Shown here: piece by piece, positions 1 to 7,910 of the stretch
Layout of the letters: each line of letters begins with the position of its first letter
How positions within the stretch are numbered: the first letter of the stretch is position 1
Source of the DNA: Candidatus Brocadia sinica JPN1
Lineage (GTDB): Bacteria; Planctomycetota; Brocadiia; Brocadiales; Brocadiaceae
Length of the DNA stretch: 64,000 nt
Reading direction: 5' to 3'
NCBI RefSeq assembly: GCF_000949635.1
Contig: NZ_BAFN01000001.1
Span: 3,965,052 to 4,029,051 of the forward strand
Notes under the pieces: model-generated
Databases searched by the model: none
Seen by the model: the letters and a program-made list of their open reading frames with translations, nothing else
What the model was told of the DNA's origin: nothing
Position numbers and translations under genes: made by a program

Positions 1-182
1 GTAGGGATGGTATGGCATCATTGATTCTTGCGATATTTCACCCCTATGGGGTTGAATATGGTGGTGTGTGTTTTTTCCTATAATCATGTCATCCCTTCGG
101 GATTTTCCCATCCGCCCGTTTCTCCTCTTAGCTCTTACAATGCAGAGAAATTATCCTCTGTCAGTTTTGCCAAATAGTTACC
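1..182. repeat. Palindrome-rich dispersed element, copy 1 (cut by window edge)
   Basis: This stretch carries small hairpins (cacccctatggggttg and catcccttcgggattt) and aligns imperfectly along its length with 2464-2648. A weaker, partial third copy lies at about 925-1060. The right boundary is marked by a shared segment (minus strand: GTAACTATT followed by GCAAAACTGACAGAG) that also ends the cmr1 reading frame. No coding capacity is seen. It resembles a MITE or REP-type element; its left end lies outside the window. Confidence 0.6.
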
Positions 183-197
183 ATACGACGGAAGAAT

Positions 198-386
198 TCA
201 TGAGGTTACCGACCTGCTGCAAAAAGAATAACAAATAAAATAACAAATCTTTGGAAGTTGTTTTATATGGTTTAGTATTTTGTTTCGAAATGGATTCGCA
301 GCAAGAGGATTATTTTCCGCAATGAAAAGAATGATGTCTCGAAAGTCCAACCTGGCAGTGGGTGACCATTCTATTTCGGGATCCAT
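198..386 (-). pseudogene. RelE/ParE-family toxin, 3'-truncated
   Basis: The first 40 or so residues (WSPTARLDFRDIILFIAENN, then a run toward KQLPK) have the character of the ParE/RelE toxin N-terminus, which in intact proteins is part of a fold of about 90-100 residues that cleaves mRNA or poisons gyrase. After residue 45 the frame becomes a short unrelated tail and stops, so roughly half of the domain is missing. The start overlaps the 3' end of the upstream antitoxin-like gene by 16 bp, the usual translational coupling of such pairs. The lost part lies next to the palindromic element at 1-182, suggesting that insertion or recombination of that element removed it. Assignment is from sequence character only; it is probably inactive. 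Confidence 0.5.
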
Positions 387-556
387 GATGAAGATTCATC
401 TTCAATTTGACTATGAGGAATTCCTTTCCCTTCATCCAATTCTTTTAATGCCATTCGGATTCCAGCAACAAACTCTATGCGTTCTTTGACGTCTTCCCAT
501 GTGGCGTTATCAGGGAAGCTTTTTATGGTATCTATAGCTATTTCCTTTATTTTCAT
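371..556 (-). CDS. Small antitoxin-like protein upstream of broken toxin
   Basis: A 61-residue acidic protein (MKIKEIAIDTIKSFPDNATW, then DVKERIEF) directly upstream of, and overlapping by 16 bp, the truncated RelE/ParE-like toxin. Size, predicted helical character and gene order match the antitoxins of type II toxin-antitoxin modules, which bind the toxin and repress their own promoter. No precise family could be recognised. If the toxin is inactive, this is an orphan antitoxin. Confidence 0.5.
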   Translation of the reverse strand: MKIKEIAIDTIKSFPDNATWEDVKERIEFVAGIRMALKELDEGKGIPHSQIEDESSSWIPK

Positions 557-682
557 GGAGCGTAGTGTAGCAGATTTATTATCAAAATCAAGTCAAACAT
601 TTTTCAGAGCAAGGGTTGTCCTCAGGACATTTTATGCGAACCAACTACCCTTCTGCAGTTATTCAATAGCCGTGGGATGCGG

Positions 683-718
683 GTTTCAGTCCCCAGTAGT
701 AGGAATGTCCTTTCAGAG
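683..718 (-). CRISPR. Isolated CRISPR-type repeat A
   Basis: A 36-bp unit. Read on the minus strand it starts CTCTGAAAGGACATTCC and ends GGGGACTGAAAC. It aligns with the units at 1273-1308 and 1868-1903; all end in a GAAAC- or AAAAC-type 3' terminus typical of many CRISPR repeats. No neighbouring unit occurs at spacer distance, so this is a remnant and not an array. Confidence 0.5.
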
Positions 719-1171
719 CACGCTTATGAGAGGGAAAAGGTCACATAACGAGCATCTTAAAATTTTCGTAACAATTTAGTATTTTGAAAAATCTCAAGAG
801 AAAGCCGTGTTTTGCTGGCTGTATCAGGGCAAATATACAGGGAGAGGCAGATTCAAAACAGGTCTTTGCAATTTCCAAATCCTGAAAGGATGTCATGATT
901 ATAGCCAATTGAACCATTTTTGCCCGTTAACCCCGCAGGGGTGACATTGGTTTTTTATGCCGGTGTAATGGTAATTTTATTTCACCCCTTCAGGGTTGTG
1001 CATTTTATCTGCCTATAGTTCTATAATCATTTCAGCCCTTCGGGCTTTTTTACCGCAGAACGGATTTTGTTTTTCTTGTGTGTGAATACCTCCAGGTACG
1101 CACCTGCAGAGAAAGGTGTTTTTCAAAAAGCTAAAGCCGAACAACGAATTTCGAATGATGCGGTCATCTTG

Positions 1172-1308
1172 TCCTTCGACATTCATAATTCCTTGTTCGA
1201 TATTCGTTATTTGACTTCCGGGAAAACATACCAAAAACATCTGATTGCTTGCGAAAGAACATCATTTCTATTGTTTCAGTTCCTACCGGCAGAAATGTCC
1301 TTTCAGAT
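1172..1308 (-). repeat. Duplicated CRISPR-repeat plus gene-upstream segment, copy 1
   Basis: This stretch of about 137 bp is closely similar to 1767-1903. Each copy holds a CRISPR-type repeat (here 1273-1308), about 30 diverged bases, then near-identical sequence around the start of a four-helix-bundle gene (tccttcgacattca...). In this copy the gene itself is missing. Confidence 0.6.
1273..1308 (-). CRISPR. Isolated CRISPR-type repeat B
   Basis: A 36-bp unit; plus strand gtttcagttcctaccggcag then aaatgtcctttcagat. It differs from units A and C at a few positions only. It stands alone, 554 bp from A and 559 bp from C. Confidence 0.5.
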
Positions 1309-1393
1309 CACACTCTCTGAGAGGGAACGCTCCATAAACACTAATGTGAAATGATTGAGAAATTGAACCGTCTGATGAATATCGAATATCGCA

Positions 1394-1777
1394 TTACGAG
1401 GTTTTCTTATCCTCCTTTTGCTTCGCGGTTTTTACGCTTGTTACAAAAATCGAAATCAGCTCATTATTCTCATGAATTAAAGGTTCAAGCTTTGACGCCG
1501 GCTTTATAAGACTGGCTTTTACAATCATCAATAACCATATTCTTGTTTCACGCAACTCCTTAAGGCAGATTTTCATCTTGTGGATAAAGTCAGAACGAGA
1601 TTCTGCACTTTGAGCTTCACCATAATTGGGAGCAGGTGATGTACCGCAACGAATGAGTTGTCCGGCAATGTGATTTCCCGCCCTTGTTTTTGGCAAGGAT
1701 TCCGCTGTACGAATAATCCTGACGGCAAAATCTATTAAGCGTTCCTCAAGATCAAATATTCTCTTATCCTTCGACAT
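1394..1777 (-). CDS. Four-helix-bundle protein (S23/IVP family)
   Basis: A 127-residue protein of the four-helix-bundle family (IVP/S23-like). Such proteins are often encoded in rRNA intervening sequences or as stand-alone genes in accessory DNA; their biochemical role is not established. The motif set GNHIAGQLIRCGTSPAPNYG, then EAQSAESRSDFIHK and LKELRETRIWL is typical of the family, and length matches. The start ATG lies in a segment duplicated upstream at 1172-1272. The gene sits between two isolated CRISPR-type repeats, so it appears to have entered or expanded within a decaying CRISPR locus. Confidence 0.8.
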   Translation of the reverse strand: MSKDKRIFDLEERLIDFAVRIIRTAESLPKTRAGNHIAGQLIRCGTSPAPNYGEAQSAESRSDFIHKMKICLKELRETRIWLLMIVKASLIKPASKLEPLIHENNELISIFVTSVKTAKQKEDKKTS

Positions 1778-1903
1778 TCATTATTCCTTGTTCGATATTC
1801 GTTATTTGATTTCCGGGAAAACATACCAAAAACATCTGAACACTTGTGAAAGCACACCTCTTCCAGAGTTTTAGTTCCTACCAGTAGGAATGTCTTTTCA
1901 GAC
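1767..1903 (-). repeat. Duplicated CRISPR-repeat plus gene-upstream segment, copy 2
   Basis: Counterpart of 1172-1308. It contains repeat C (1868-1903) and the upstream region and first codons of the four-helix-bundle gene. The stretch ttccgggaaaacatacc, followed by aaaaacatctga, is shared with copy 1. Confidence 0.6.
1868..1903 (-). CRISPR. Leader-proximal CRISPR-type repeat C
   Basis: Read on the minus strand the 36-bp unit begins GTCTGAAAAGACATTCCTAC and ends GGTAGGAACTAAAAC. It lies directly downstream of the AT-rich leader that follows cas2, which is where the first repeat of an array is expected. No second repeat follows at spacer distance. Confidence 0.6.
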
Positions 1904-2084
1904 CCCCTTCACTTCACAAGCTATTATTTGCCGATATCTTACATCGGCAAGATTTAGAACCTCGCCGCAAAGTAGTGTCAATGGGTCATTTTTCAGGGAG
2001 GTTCTAAATGGACGTAGCAGGTTTGCTGCTGTGAGAGGAGTCACTGGAGTCGTTTGAGGGTAAGTACCGATGGAAAAATCCCGT
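1904..2084 (-). promoter_or_regulatory. Probable CRISPR leader
   Basis: This 181-bp non-coding stretch lies between the cas2 stop and repeat C. It holds a perfect 11-bp inverted repeat (tttagaacctc at 1953-1963, gaggttctaaa at 1998-2008), a TTGCCGAT/ATCGGCAA hairpin near 1928-1950, and a minus-strand TTGACA (1976-1981) with TCTAAA 17 bp further on. These fit a leader/promoter driving transcription into repeat C. Function is inferred from position. Confidence 0.5.
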
Positions 2085-2369
2085 TTATATAATAAATGCA
2101 TGACCGTCATCAATATCTGCCTTTTTTGTCTGACCGATTACGGTATCCTTTGATGAATATTCTAATCGATACACCTTGATAAATCCAGTCTTTATGTGCA
2201 GTTTTTCTAACCGGTCGATCAACTCGTTCCTTCCCCTCTTATTCAGCCGGCATTCAAAGACGCTCTTCTGGATACGAAACCCAAATCCCTTGAGTACCTT
2301 GTCCACCTTCCCCCGCTCTGTATCGGAGGTGATGTCATACACCACGGCATAATCAGATACCCCCCTCAT
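2085..2369 (-). CDS. cas2: CRISPR-associated endoribonuclease/integration factor Cas2
   Basis: A 94-residue Cas2: ferredoxin-like fold, structural partner of Cas1 in spacer integration. The opening YAVVYDITSDTERGKVDKVL gives the beta-1 Asp (VVYD), followed by FGFRIQKSVFECRL and a C-terminal strand FIKVYRLEY. Length is normal and no frameshift is seen. No cas1 gene lies in the window, so adaptation from here alone is impossible. Downstream lie a leader-like region and one repeat; upstream, beyond a palindromic element, is a shortened cmr1, so this is a piece of a former type III-B locus. Confidence 0.85.
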   Translation of the reverse strand: MRGVSDYAVVYDITSDTERGKVDKVLKGFGFRIQKSVFECRLNKRGRNELIDRLEKLHIKTGFIKVYRLEYSSKDTVIGQTKKADIDDGHAFII

Positions 2370-2395
2370 TCATGTATCCTTTATTCGTGAGTCAA

Positions 2396-2426
2396 CCCTG
2401 TCAGGGTTCAAAACCCTGACAGGGTT
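2396..2426. repeat. Short palindromic direct repeat
   Basis: aaccctgtcagggtt is followed at once by caaaaccctgacagggtt; each half is a palindrome and the two are near copies. It lies between cas2 and the dispersed element. No function can be assigned. Confidence 0.5.
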
Positions 2427-2463
2427 AATCGTTTCCAAAACGTGTCCCTTATACAATTATAGG

Positions 2464-2648
2464 TAACCTCGTAGGGGTGGCATGGTGTCATTATTTTCGC
2501 AATATTTCACCCCTGCGGGGTTGAATATTGTGGTGTGTGTGTCCTATAATCATATCATCCCTGCGGGATTTTCCCGCCTGCCCGTTTTTCCTAATCGGCT
2601 CTTAACTATTCTGAGAACATATTCTCTGTCAGTTTTGCTGAATAGTTA
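2464..2648. repeat. Palindrome-rich dispersed element, copy 2
   Basis: Imperfect copy of 1-182 with the same hairpins (cacccctgcggggttg, catccctgcgggattt) and the same right terminus. That terminus forms the last codons and stop of the adjacent cmr1 frame, as copy 1 sits at the broken end of the toxin gene. Confidence 0.65.
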
Positions 2649-3297
2649 CGTTTGACTTAGGAAACCATTCCTTCAAAACATTCAATCCGTCATTAAATGT
2701 TTTCCACCAGTTATCTCCGGATTGAACACCATGGGCAATCCTCAACATGTTACATTCATCCCACTGACAATTTCCCCATGACTGTAAAGCCACAGTCCCA
2801 AACCCTCTCCGTGATCGGCTCCCTAATCCGCCAATATGACCAAGCAGCCATAACAATGCCAGGATGGAAACTTTCTCTTTATCTTTTGGCTTATGGTGGA
2901 AAGCTAAGGTTATGTGAATATCTGCATTGGGAGGGATATATTTCCTTCTGTTACCACCCATACACATGGAAAAAGAAAGATAACGGACTCCATTTTTGTT
3001 TGGATAATCATCATGATTCCACTCTTTATTATCTTTCATAGAGTCATCTTTTAATCTTATGGAAAAACATCCCTGTCCAGTTCCTGCACTTCCAAAAATC
3101 TTTTCTTCCCATGTTGGAGAATCAGGCTTTCCCGACTCAACCCTTTCATTGTAATCTGCATCAATCGCTCTATACCAGAATCTCATTGCCCCTTTGATGG
3201 AAGAAGCCCGCAACTCTGCTTCTTCATCCGGTTTAGCGCCGCCAAGAAATAACGGCGTAACGGTCTTCAATGTTACGGTGAACTTTTCCATAGACAT
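2629..3297 (-). CDS. cmr1: Type III-B CRISPR RAMP protein Cmr1, C-terminally shortened
   Basis: Cmr1 caps the Cmr effector complex that binds crRNA and cleaves target RNA. The N-terminus (VTLKTVTPLFLGGAKPDEE, then LRASSIKGAMRFWYRA) is a classic Cmr1 RAMP start, and the glycine-rich loop GGLGSRSRRGFGTV near residue 165 is intact. At 222 residues it is shorter than usual Cmr1 proteins (commonly about 300 or more), and its last residues are encoded inside the dispersed palindromic element, which suggests that the C-terminal region was cut off. cmr2-cmr6 are absent nearby. It starts at ATG 3297 with AGGGAATAG upstream. Probably a remnant with no functional complex. Confidence 0.8.
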   Translation of the reverse strand: MSMEKFTVTLKTVTPLFLGGAKPDEEAELRASSIKGAMRFWYRAIDADYNERVESGKPDSPTWEEKIFGSAGTGQGCFSIRLKDDSMKDNKEWNHDDYPNKNGVRYLSFSMCMGGNRRKYIPPNADIHITLAFHHKPKDKEKVSILALLWLLGHIGGLGSRSRRGFGTVALQSWGNCQWDECNMLRIAHGVQSGDNWWKTFNDGLNVLKEWFPKSNVTIQQN

Positions 3298-3789
3298 ATG
3301 CTATTCCCTGTACAAAATTCTTATAAATAGAGTTTTTGTTTCTATCCGATTGTCGCTGTCGTTTTGCCCATGATAATAATTCCTTTACCACATTCCCATT
3401 CCTGTGCTTTCAATGGTTTTTGGGCCTGCCAAGTGGAATCTCTAGGGAAATGGGGACAGCGCTATTTCCCATCCCTGCAACTACGTAATTGGGCAATGGG
3501 TTTGTGCCGATGAGAAGAACCAGATCAGTGAAGGTATGCATGGGTGATTCCTTTGTGTAAGGTGGCAGAATGGACGCATACAGTAATTCCCCGAATCCAT
3601 TTTCAGAATTTTATATCTATTTTGAGGAAAAAACAAAACAAAAATTGATAGATACCCTTCCTTATATCAAATGTAGCTAAATTTTCATGAGTAAGAATTT
3701 TCTGGACAAATTACGTTTGACATCTCATTCAAACATGTGATACTTTAAAATCCATATTGTCTAAAGATAGTTGCTTGCCGAGGAAACGA
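3298..3789. other. Intergenic region, no gene recognised
   Basis: About 490 bases between cmr1 and the cytochrome relic. AT-rich toward 3600-3760. No open frame, tRNA or clear repeat was recognised. Confidence 0.5.
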
Positions 3790-4054
3790 TTTATGGGTCT
3801 TCATTTGAGGATATGGCTGTCGCGTAACGGGTTTGGGTATTACACGCAACTTCAACTGAGAATTTGTTTCCGGATCTAAAGGAATGGGCATTTCCTGTGA
3901 AAGCTGTCACGGCCCTAGTGAACGCCATATCTCTGGAGGTGGTGGAAAGGCACGATATATCGTCTAATACCATTTTCAAGGGGGTTTTGGTAATCGCAAA
4001 CTTCGGGTTATATTGTTTTCACTGTACAAAGTGGAAGCACAAATTGAAAATGCA
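3790..4054 (+). pseudogene. Multiheme cytochrome c fragment (degenerate)
   Basis: In one plus frame (around 3889-3968) the sequence reads GISCESCHGPSERHI, close to the CESCHGP heme-binding segment common in multiheme cytochromes c. The preceding coding-like stretch (FPDLKEW) lies in another frame, and stops interrupt all frames, so at least one frameshift is needed. A single CxxCH remains. It is read as the decayed remnant of a multiheme cytochrome gene, in the same neighbourhood as the intact octaheme gene at 7911. Could be chance, but CESCHGP is specific. Confidence 0.4.
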
Positions 4055-4114
4055 AAAATGAATAATCCGTAAATACCATGATAATTTACTATGAAGTTTT
4101 GAAAGGAGTGGAGA

Positions 4115-4663
4115 ATGAAGTGTAAAAATATATTCGTTACCGCTGTTCTGTTTCTTTTCTGTTTTAGTGTACCAGCCGGATTTGATTACGCCAGTGCTTA
4201 TGAGGATCATCGTCATGGCAATCATAATGGCCATGACGATACGCATGGCAGGGGCAAAACCGGAATACGAGGCGTGGTAAGCTCGGTATCCGGGTCAACA
4301 ATCTCAGTCCTCGGTATGGATATAGATGCAAACGCCGCTGAAATAGGATTAAGGGATTGCGATTCCTCACTGAGCGTTGACGACATTATAGAAGGCGATA
4401 TGATTGAGGTAAAAGGGAATATGAAGGATGGATCGTTTGTTGCCAGTATAATTAAAATAGAGGGAGCCGGGAAGCTGGAGGGAACCGTGGAGGCTGTAGA
4501 CAGCGATTCTATCACTCTCCTGGGCAAAGAGATTGATATTACATCCGCCAGATGCATTAAAGGAAAACCCACGGTAGGGAAAAAGGCCAGGGTTTACGTG
4601 AGAAATTCGGATCCTGGTTTAACAGCCCTTGCCGTCAAAGCTACAGGGATCATGGGACACTAA
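4115..4663 (+). CDS. Secreted DUF5666-like protein with His-rich segment
   Basis: A 182-residue exported protein. A signal peptide (MKCKNIFVTAVLFLFCFSVP...ASA) is followed by a histidine/aspartate-rich stretch (EDHRHGNHNGHDDTHG) suited to metal binding, then two similar beta-rich units (GIRGVVSSVSGSTISVLGMD and GKLEGTVEAVDSDSITLLGK) resembling the small DUF5666/OB-like domain. Start is supported by GAAAGGAG eight bases upstream. Its stop lies 23 bp before the YHS gene, with a cation ATPase following, so a role in metal handling at the cell surface is plausible but inferred. Confidence 0.65.
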   Translation: MKCKNIFVTAVLFLFCFSVPAGFDYASAYEDHRHGNHNGHDDTHGRGKTGIRGVVSSVSGSTISVLGMDIDANAAEIGLRDCDSSLSVDDIIEGDMIEVKGNMKDGSFVASIIKIEGAGKLEGTVEAVDSDSITLLGKEIDITSARCIKGKPTVGKKARVYVRNSDPGLTALAVKATGIMGH

Positions 4664-4686
4664 TTGCAGGAAGGAGATAGTGATTT

Positions 4687-4995
4687 ATGAACAGCATTTT
4701 ACGTACAGCATTAGTAATAACCTGTGTCGTTGGTTTCCATAACATGTTTATTGGTAAAACCCTATGGGCCTGTGCGGGTTGTAACGAAGTAGGGGAATAT
4801 CCAGTTCAAAAAAAGACAAACGGGAAGAGTGAAAAGGCCGAGACGGTAAAAGATCCTGTATGCGGCATGGAAGTCAGTGATATCAAAAAGGCTCCCAGGG
4901 AAGAGTATAATGGGAAAGTTTACTACTTCTGCGCGGAACATTGTAAAAAGATCTTCAAAAAAGACCCTGGGTCTTATAGAAAAGAGAAACCATGA
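4687..4995 (+). CDS. Exported YHS-domain protein
   Basis: A 102-residue protein with an N-terminal hydrophobic signal, a CAGCNEVG motif just after it, and a C-terminal YHS domain (VKDPVCGMEVSDIKKAP, then YYFCAEHCKKIFKKDP). YHS domains bind metals through their Cys residues and are often found next to, or fused with, heavy-metal P-type ATPases. It is preceded by AGGAGATAG and followed 56 bp later by a P-type ATPase gene, suggesting a metal-delivery or sensing partner. The metal cannot be read from the sequence. Confidence 0.8.
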   Translation: MNSILRTALVITCVVGFHNMFIGKTLWACAGCNEVGEYPVQKKTNGKSEKAETVKDPVCGMEVSDIKKAPREEYNGKVYYFCAEHCKKIFKKDPGSYRKEKP

Positions 4996-5051
4996 TCTGG
5001 TAAAATGAATAGTATGGAAGGTTTTAAAAATTTTCTGGGGACAACGTAATA

Positions 5052-7814
5052 ATGACTGATATATCCTGGCATACGATGCAGGCAAGCGAGATTATGAGGA
5101 ATCTGGGTACCAATACCGACAGTGGGCTTAGTCATGTTGAGGCAGAAAACAGGCTGAAAAAATACGGATACAACCAACTGGAGGAAAAGGAAGGTATCTC
5201 CCCCCTCATGCTCTTTTTGGGGCAGTTTAATGACTTTATCGTCTGGATACTGATTGCTGCGACGATAGTCTCCGGGTTTTTGGGAGAATGGGTCGATGCA
5301 TTGGCCATTCTTGCCATCGTTATCATCAATGCCATTATTGGATTTATTCAGGAATATCGTGCCGAGAAATCCCTTGAGGCATTACGAAAAATGACAACCC
5401 TTTTTTCAAGGGTGTTGCGTAACAGCGAGATCCATTCTATTCCTTCCCGAAACATTGTGCCGGGTGATATCGTACTGCTCGAGGCTGGAGATTATGTCCC
5501 TGCGGATGGCAGATTATGCTCTTCTTTTAGCCTGAAAACCCAGGAGGCCTCTCTTACGGGAGAATCAACGCCGGTCGTCAAATCCGCTGAACCGCTCCAA
5601 AATCCCTTATTACCTATAGGCGACAGGGAAAATATGGTATTTATGGGCACCTCGGTAACAAGTGGTAAAGGGATGTGTGTTGTGATAACAACCGGAATGC
5701 ACACTGAGTTGGGAAAGATTGCAGGTCTCATTCAGGAAGCGGGAAAAGAAGATACCCCCCTCCAGCGTAAGCTCGAAGTCTTTGGGAAAAAGTTAGTCTA
5801 TCTGTGCCTGGGGATTGTAACGCTTGTATTTCTTTTAGAGTTATGGCGGAAAGATCCGTTGTTGGAGGCATTCCTTATGTCGGTAAGCCTTGCCGTTGCC
5901 GCTATCCCGGAAGGTTTGCCCGCGATAGTGACTATTGCACTGGCCTTGGGGGTGCAGCGCATGGTGAAACGCCATGTATTGATTCGGAAGTTGCCGGCGG
6001 TAGAGGCGCTTGGATGCACTACGGTCATTTGCTCAGATAAGACAGGCACTCTAACCCAGAATGAGATGACAGTGAGAAAGATATTTGCTAATGGTAAGAC
6101 CGTTGACGTCTCAGGAACGGGTTATGACCCGGAAGGAAATTTTGCTTTCAATAACATGCCTCTTTCAGAGATTGACAGGCGAATGGTAACGTTTGTGCTA
6201 GGCATAGGAGTATTATGTAACAATGCCCATCTGAAAAGAGATAATACTACGTGGAAGGTTATTGGTGATCCTACCGAGGGTGCCATTTTAAGCGCTGCTG
6301 CCAAAGCAGGCTTATGGAAGGAAGGTTTACAGAAAAAATTTCCCCTTGCTTCAGAGAACCCCTTTGATTCTGACCGGAAAAAGATGTCCACCGTCAGAAA
6401 AACACCTTATTCTGTTTTTCTCGTTTGCGAAAAAGGCGCAGCGGATGTCATTGTAAAGGATTGTACAAAGATCTACATCGAAGGAGAACTCAGAGATCTG
6501 ACGGAGGATGATATTCGAGTTATCGTAAATGAAAACAACAAGATGGCCGATGCTGCATTGCGCGTGATCGGCATAGCATTCAAACCCCTTGACCTTGAAA
6601 CTCTCAACCCTGACCCTGCTATCACAGAAAGAGATTTGATTTTTGCGGGTTTACTGGCCATGATTGATCCTCCCAGGCCGGAGGTAAAAGATGCAGTTGC
6701 TACCTGTCATAAAGCAGGGATAACGACCGTTATGATTACCGGGGACCATAAGAATACTGCTTGGGCGATTGGGGAAGAATTGGGATTCCTTTGTAACGAC
6801 AGAAAGGTTATCGAAGGGGTTGAACTGGATACGCTCCCTGCTGAAATTTTAGAAAAAGAGGTATCAAAGATAGCTGTATATGCCAGGGTTTCTGCTGAAC
6901 ACAAGCTCAGGATAGTGAAGGCATGGAAGAAACAAGGATCTGTTGTTGCCATGACGGGCGATGGTGTAAATGACGCCCCTGCCGTAAAAGAGGCAAGTAT
7001 TGGGATATCCATGGGTATTACGGGTACCGATGTCACAAAAGAGGCGTCAGATATGGTCATAACCGATGATAACTTTGCATCCATTGTTGCGGCCGTAGAA
7101 GAGGGAAGAGGCATCTACGACAACATAAAGAAATCGATCCACTATCTGCTGTCATGTAATGCCGGTGAGATTTTGACGATGCTCTTTGCCTCGATATGCA
7201 ACCTTCCCCTGCCACTATTTCCGATACAAATATTATGGATAAATATTGCTACAGACGGATTGCCGGCGCTGGCGCTGGGTGTCGATGCTGTAGATACGGA
7301 TATTATGAAAAGGCCAGCCCGAAGGTCAGCCGAACAAATTATAGACAAAAATCTTGGCTTATTGATCGTTTTTCAGGGCTTTCTCATAGCTCTGAGCACG
7401 CTACTTGCTTATTTGTATGTTTTATACTATACAAGTAGCGTGAAACCCGGTTATTTACATTATTGGTTTCTGAATGAATTGATACCCTGCTGCTTAGGTG
7501 GCCCGCTCACTGGCGATCTTGAGAGGGCAAGGACGGCTGCCTTTAGTGTAATGGTTATTTCCCAATTGTTTCACTCTTTTAACTGCAGAAATGCACATCG
7601 TTCATTATTTAAGATCGGTATTTTTACTAATAAAAAGCTCTTGCTTGCAACGGGATTCTCATTGGCCATGCAAGTAGCCATTATCTATATCCCTTACTCT
7701 GAAAATGTCTTTAAGGTAATGCCTTTAGAATTAAAGGACTGGATTGCTATCTTTGGATTTTCCACCCTCGTTTTTATCATTATGGAAATAATCAAGTGTT
7801 TTAAGAAATCTTAG
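5052..7814 (+). CDS. P2A-type cation (Ca2+-type) transporting ATPase
   Basis: A 920-residue P-type ATPase that pumps cations out of the cytoplasm by ATP hydrolysis. Seen: cation ATPase N-terminal domain, actuator motif LTGES (near 168), M4 motif AAIPEGLPA, phosphorylation site [12 protein letters not shown] (Asp near 329), nucleotide-domain KGAAD, DPPRPEV, MITGDH and hinge [12 protein letters not shown] (near 635). The M4 PEGLP and M6 [13 protein letters not shown] motifs match the SERCA/PMCA group and not the CPx heavy-metal group, although the upstream neighbour is a YHS protein. Length is normal for the class. Ca2+ or Mn2+ is the likely substrate. Confidence 0.92.
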   Translation: MTDISWHTMQASEIMRNLGTNTDSGLSHVEAENRLKKYGYNQLEEKEGISPLMLFLGQFNDFIVWILIAATIVSGFLGEWVDALAILAIVIINAIIGFIQEYRAEKSLEALRKMTTLFSRVLRNSEIHSIPSRNIVPGDIVLLEAGDYVPADGRLCSSFSLKTQEASLTGESTPVVKSAEPLQNPLLPIGDRENMVFMGTSVTSGKGMCVVITTGMHTELGKIAGLIQEAGKEDTPLQRKLEVFGKKLVYLCLGIVTLVFLLELWRKDPLLEAFLMSVSLAVAAIPEGLPAIVTIALALGVQRMVKRHVLIRKLPAVEALGCTTVICSDKTGTLTQNEMTVRKIFANGKTVDVSGTGYDPEGNFAFNNMPLSEIDRRMVTFVLGIGVLCNNAHLKRDNTTWKVIGDPTEGAILSAAAKAGLWKEGLQKKFPLASENPFDSDRKKMSTVRKTPYSVFLVCEKGAADVIVKDCTKIYIEGELRDLTEDDIRVIVNENNKMADAALRVIGIAFKPLDLETLNPDPAITERDLIFAGLLAMIDPPRPEVKDAVATCHKAGITTVMITGDHKNTAWAIGEELGFLCNDRKVIEGVELDTLPAEILEKEVSKIAVYARVSAEHKLRIVKAWKKQGSVVAMTGDGVNDAPAVKEASIGISMGITGTDVTKEASDMVITDDNFASIVAAVEEGRGIYDNIKKSIHYLLSCNAGEILTMLFASICNLPLPLFPIQILWINIATDGLPALALGVDAVDTDIMKRPARRSAEQIIDKNLGLLIVFQGFLIALSTLLAYLYVLYYTSSVKPGYLHYWFLNELIPCCLGGPLTGDLERARTAAFSVMVISQLFHSFNCRNAHRSLFKIGIFTNKKLLLATGFSLAMQVAIIYIPYSENVFKVMPLELKDWIAIFGFSTLVFIIMEIIKCFKKS

Positions 7815-7910
7815 AAAAACAGGAGAGAAAAAGGATGAGAGGTTTGGTGTCCGTGATAGTAATTGGGAGAATATTTGGGGCTAATCATAAATGCAAAGGA
7901 GGTATCTTCG

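Larger units (their letters stand above)
557..1393. other. Gene-free stretch with CRISPR-like repeats and decayed elements
   Basis: No credible coding region is seen. It contains two isolated CRISPR-type repeats (683-718 and 1273-1308), a degenerate third copy of the palindromic element (about 925-1060, with cacccc...ggggtt and agcccttcgggctt hairpins) and a stretch at 1172-1272 closely matching the sequence upstream of the four-helix-bundle gene at 1767-1867. It reads as a collapsed CRISPR locus invaded by repeats. Confidence 0.55.

Noticed and set aside
46..1060. Short ccctgcggg-type hairpins as CRISPR repeats
   Set aside because: Irregular spacing, variable sequence and no spacers; better explained as the dispersed palindromic element.
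1067..1354. Open frame across repeats A-B zone
   Set aside because: Made of repeat sequence with no protein-like conservation.
1898..2113. 71-codon frame between cas2 and repeat C
   Set aside because: Covers the inverted repeat and promoter-like boxes of the leader; no homology recognised.
3864..4061. 65-codon frame over the cytochrome relic
   Set aside because: Reads across the CESCH segment in another frame; part of it may be relic coding DNA, but not a gene as it stands.
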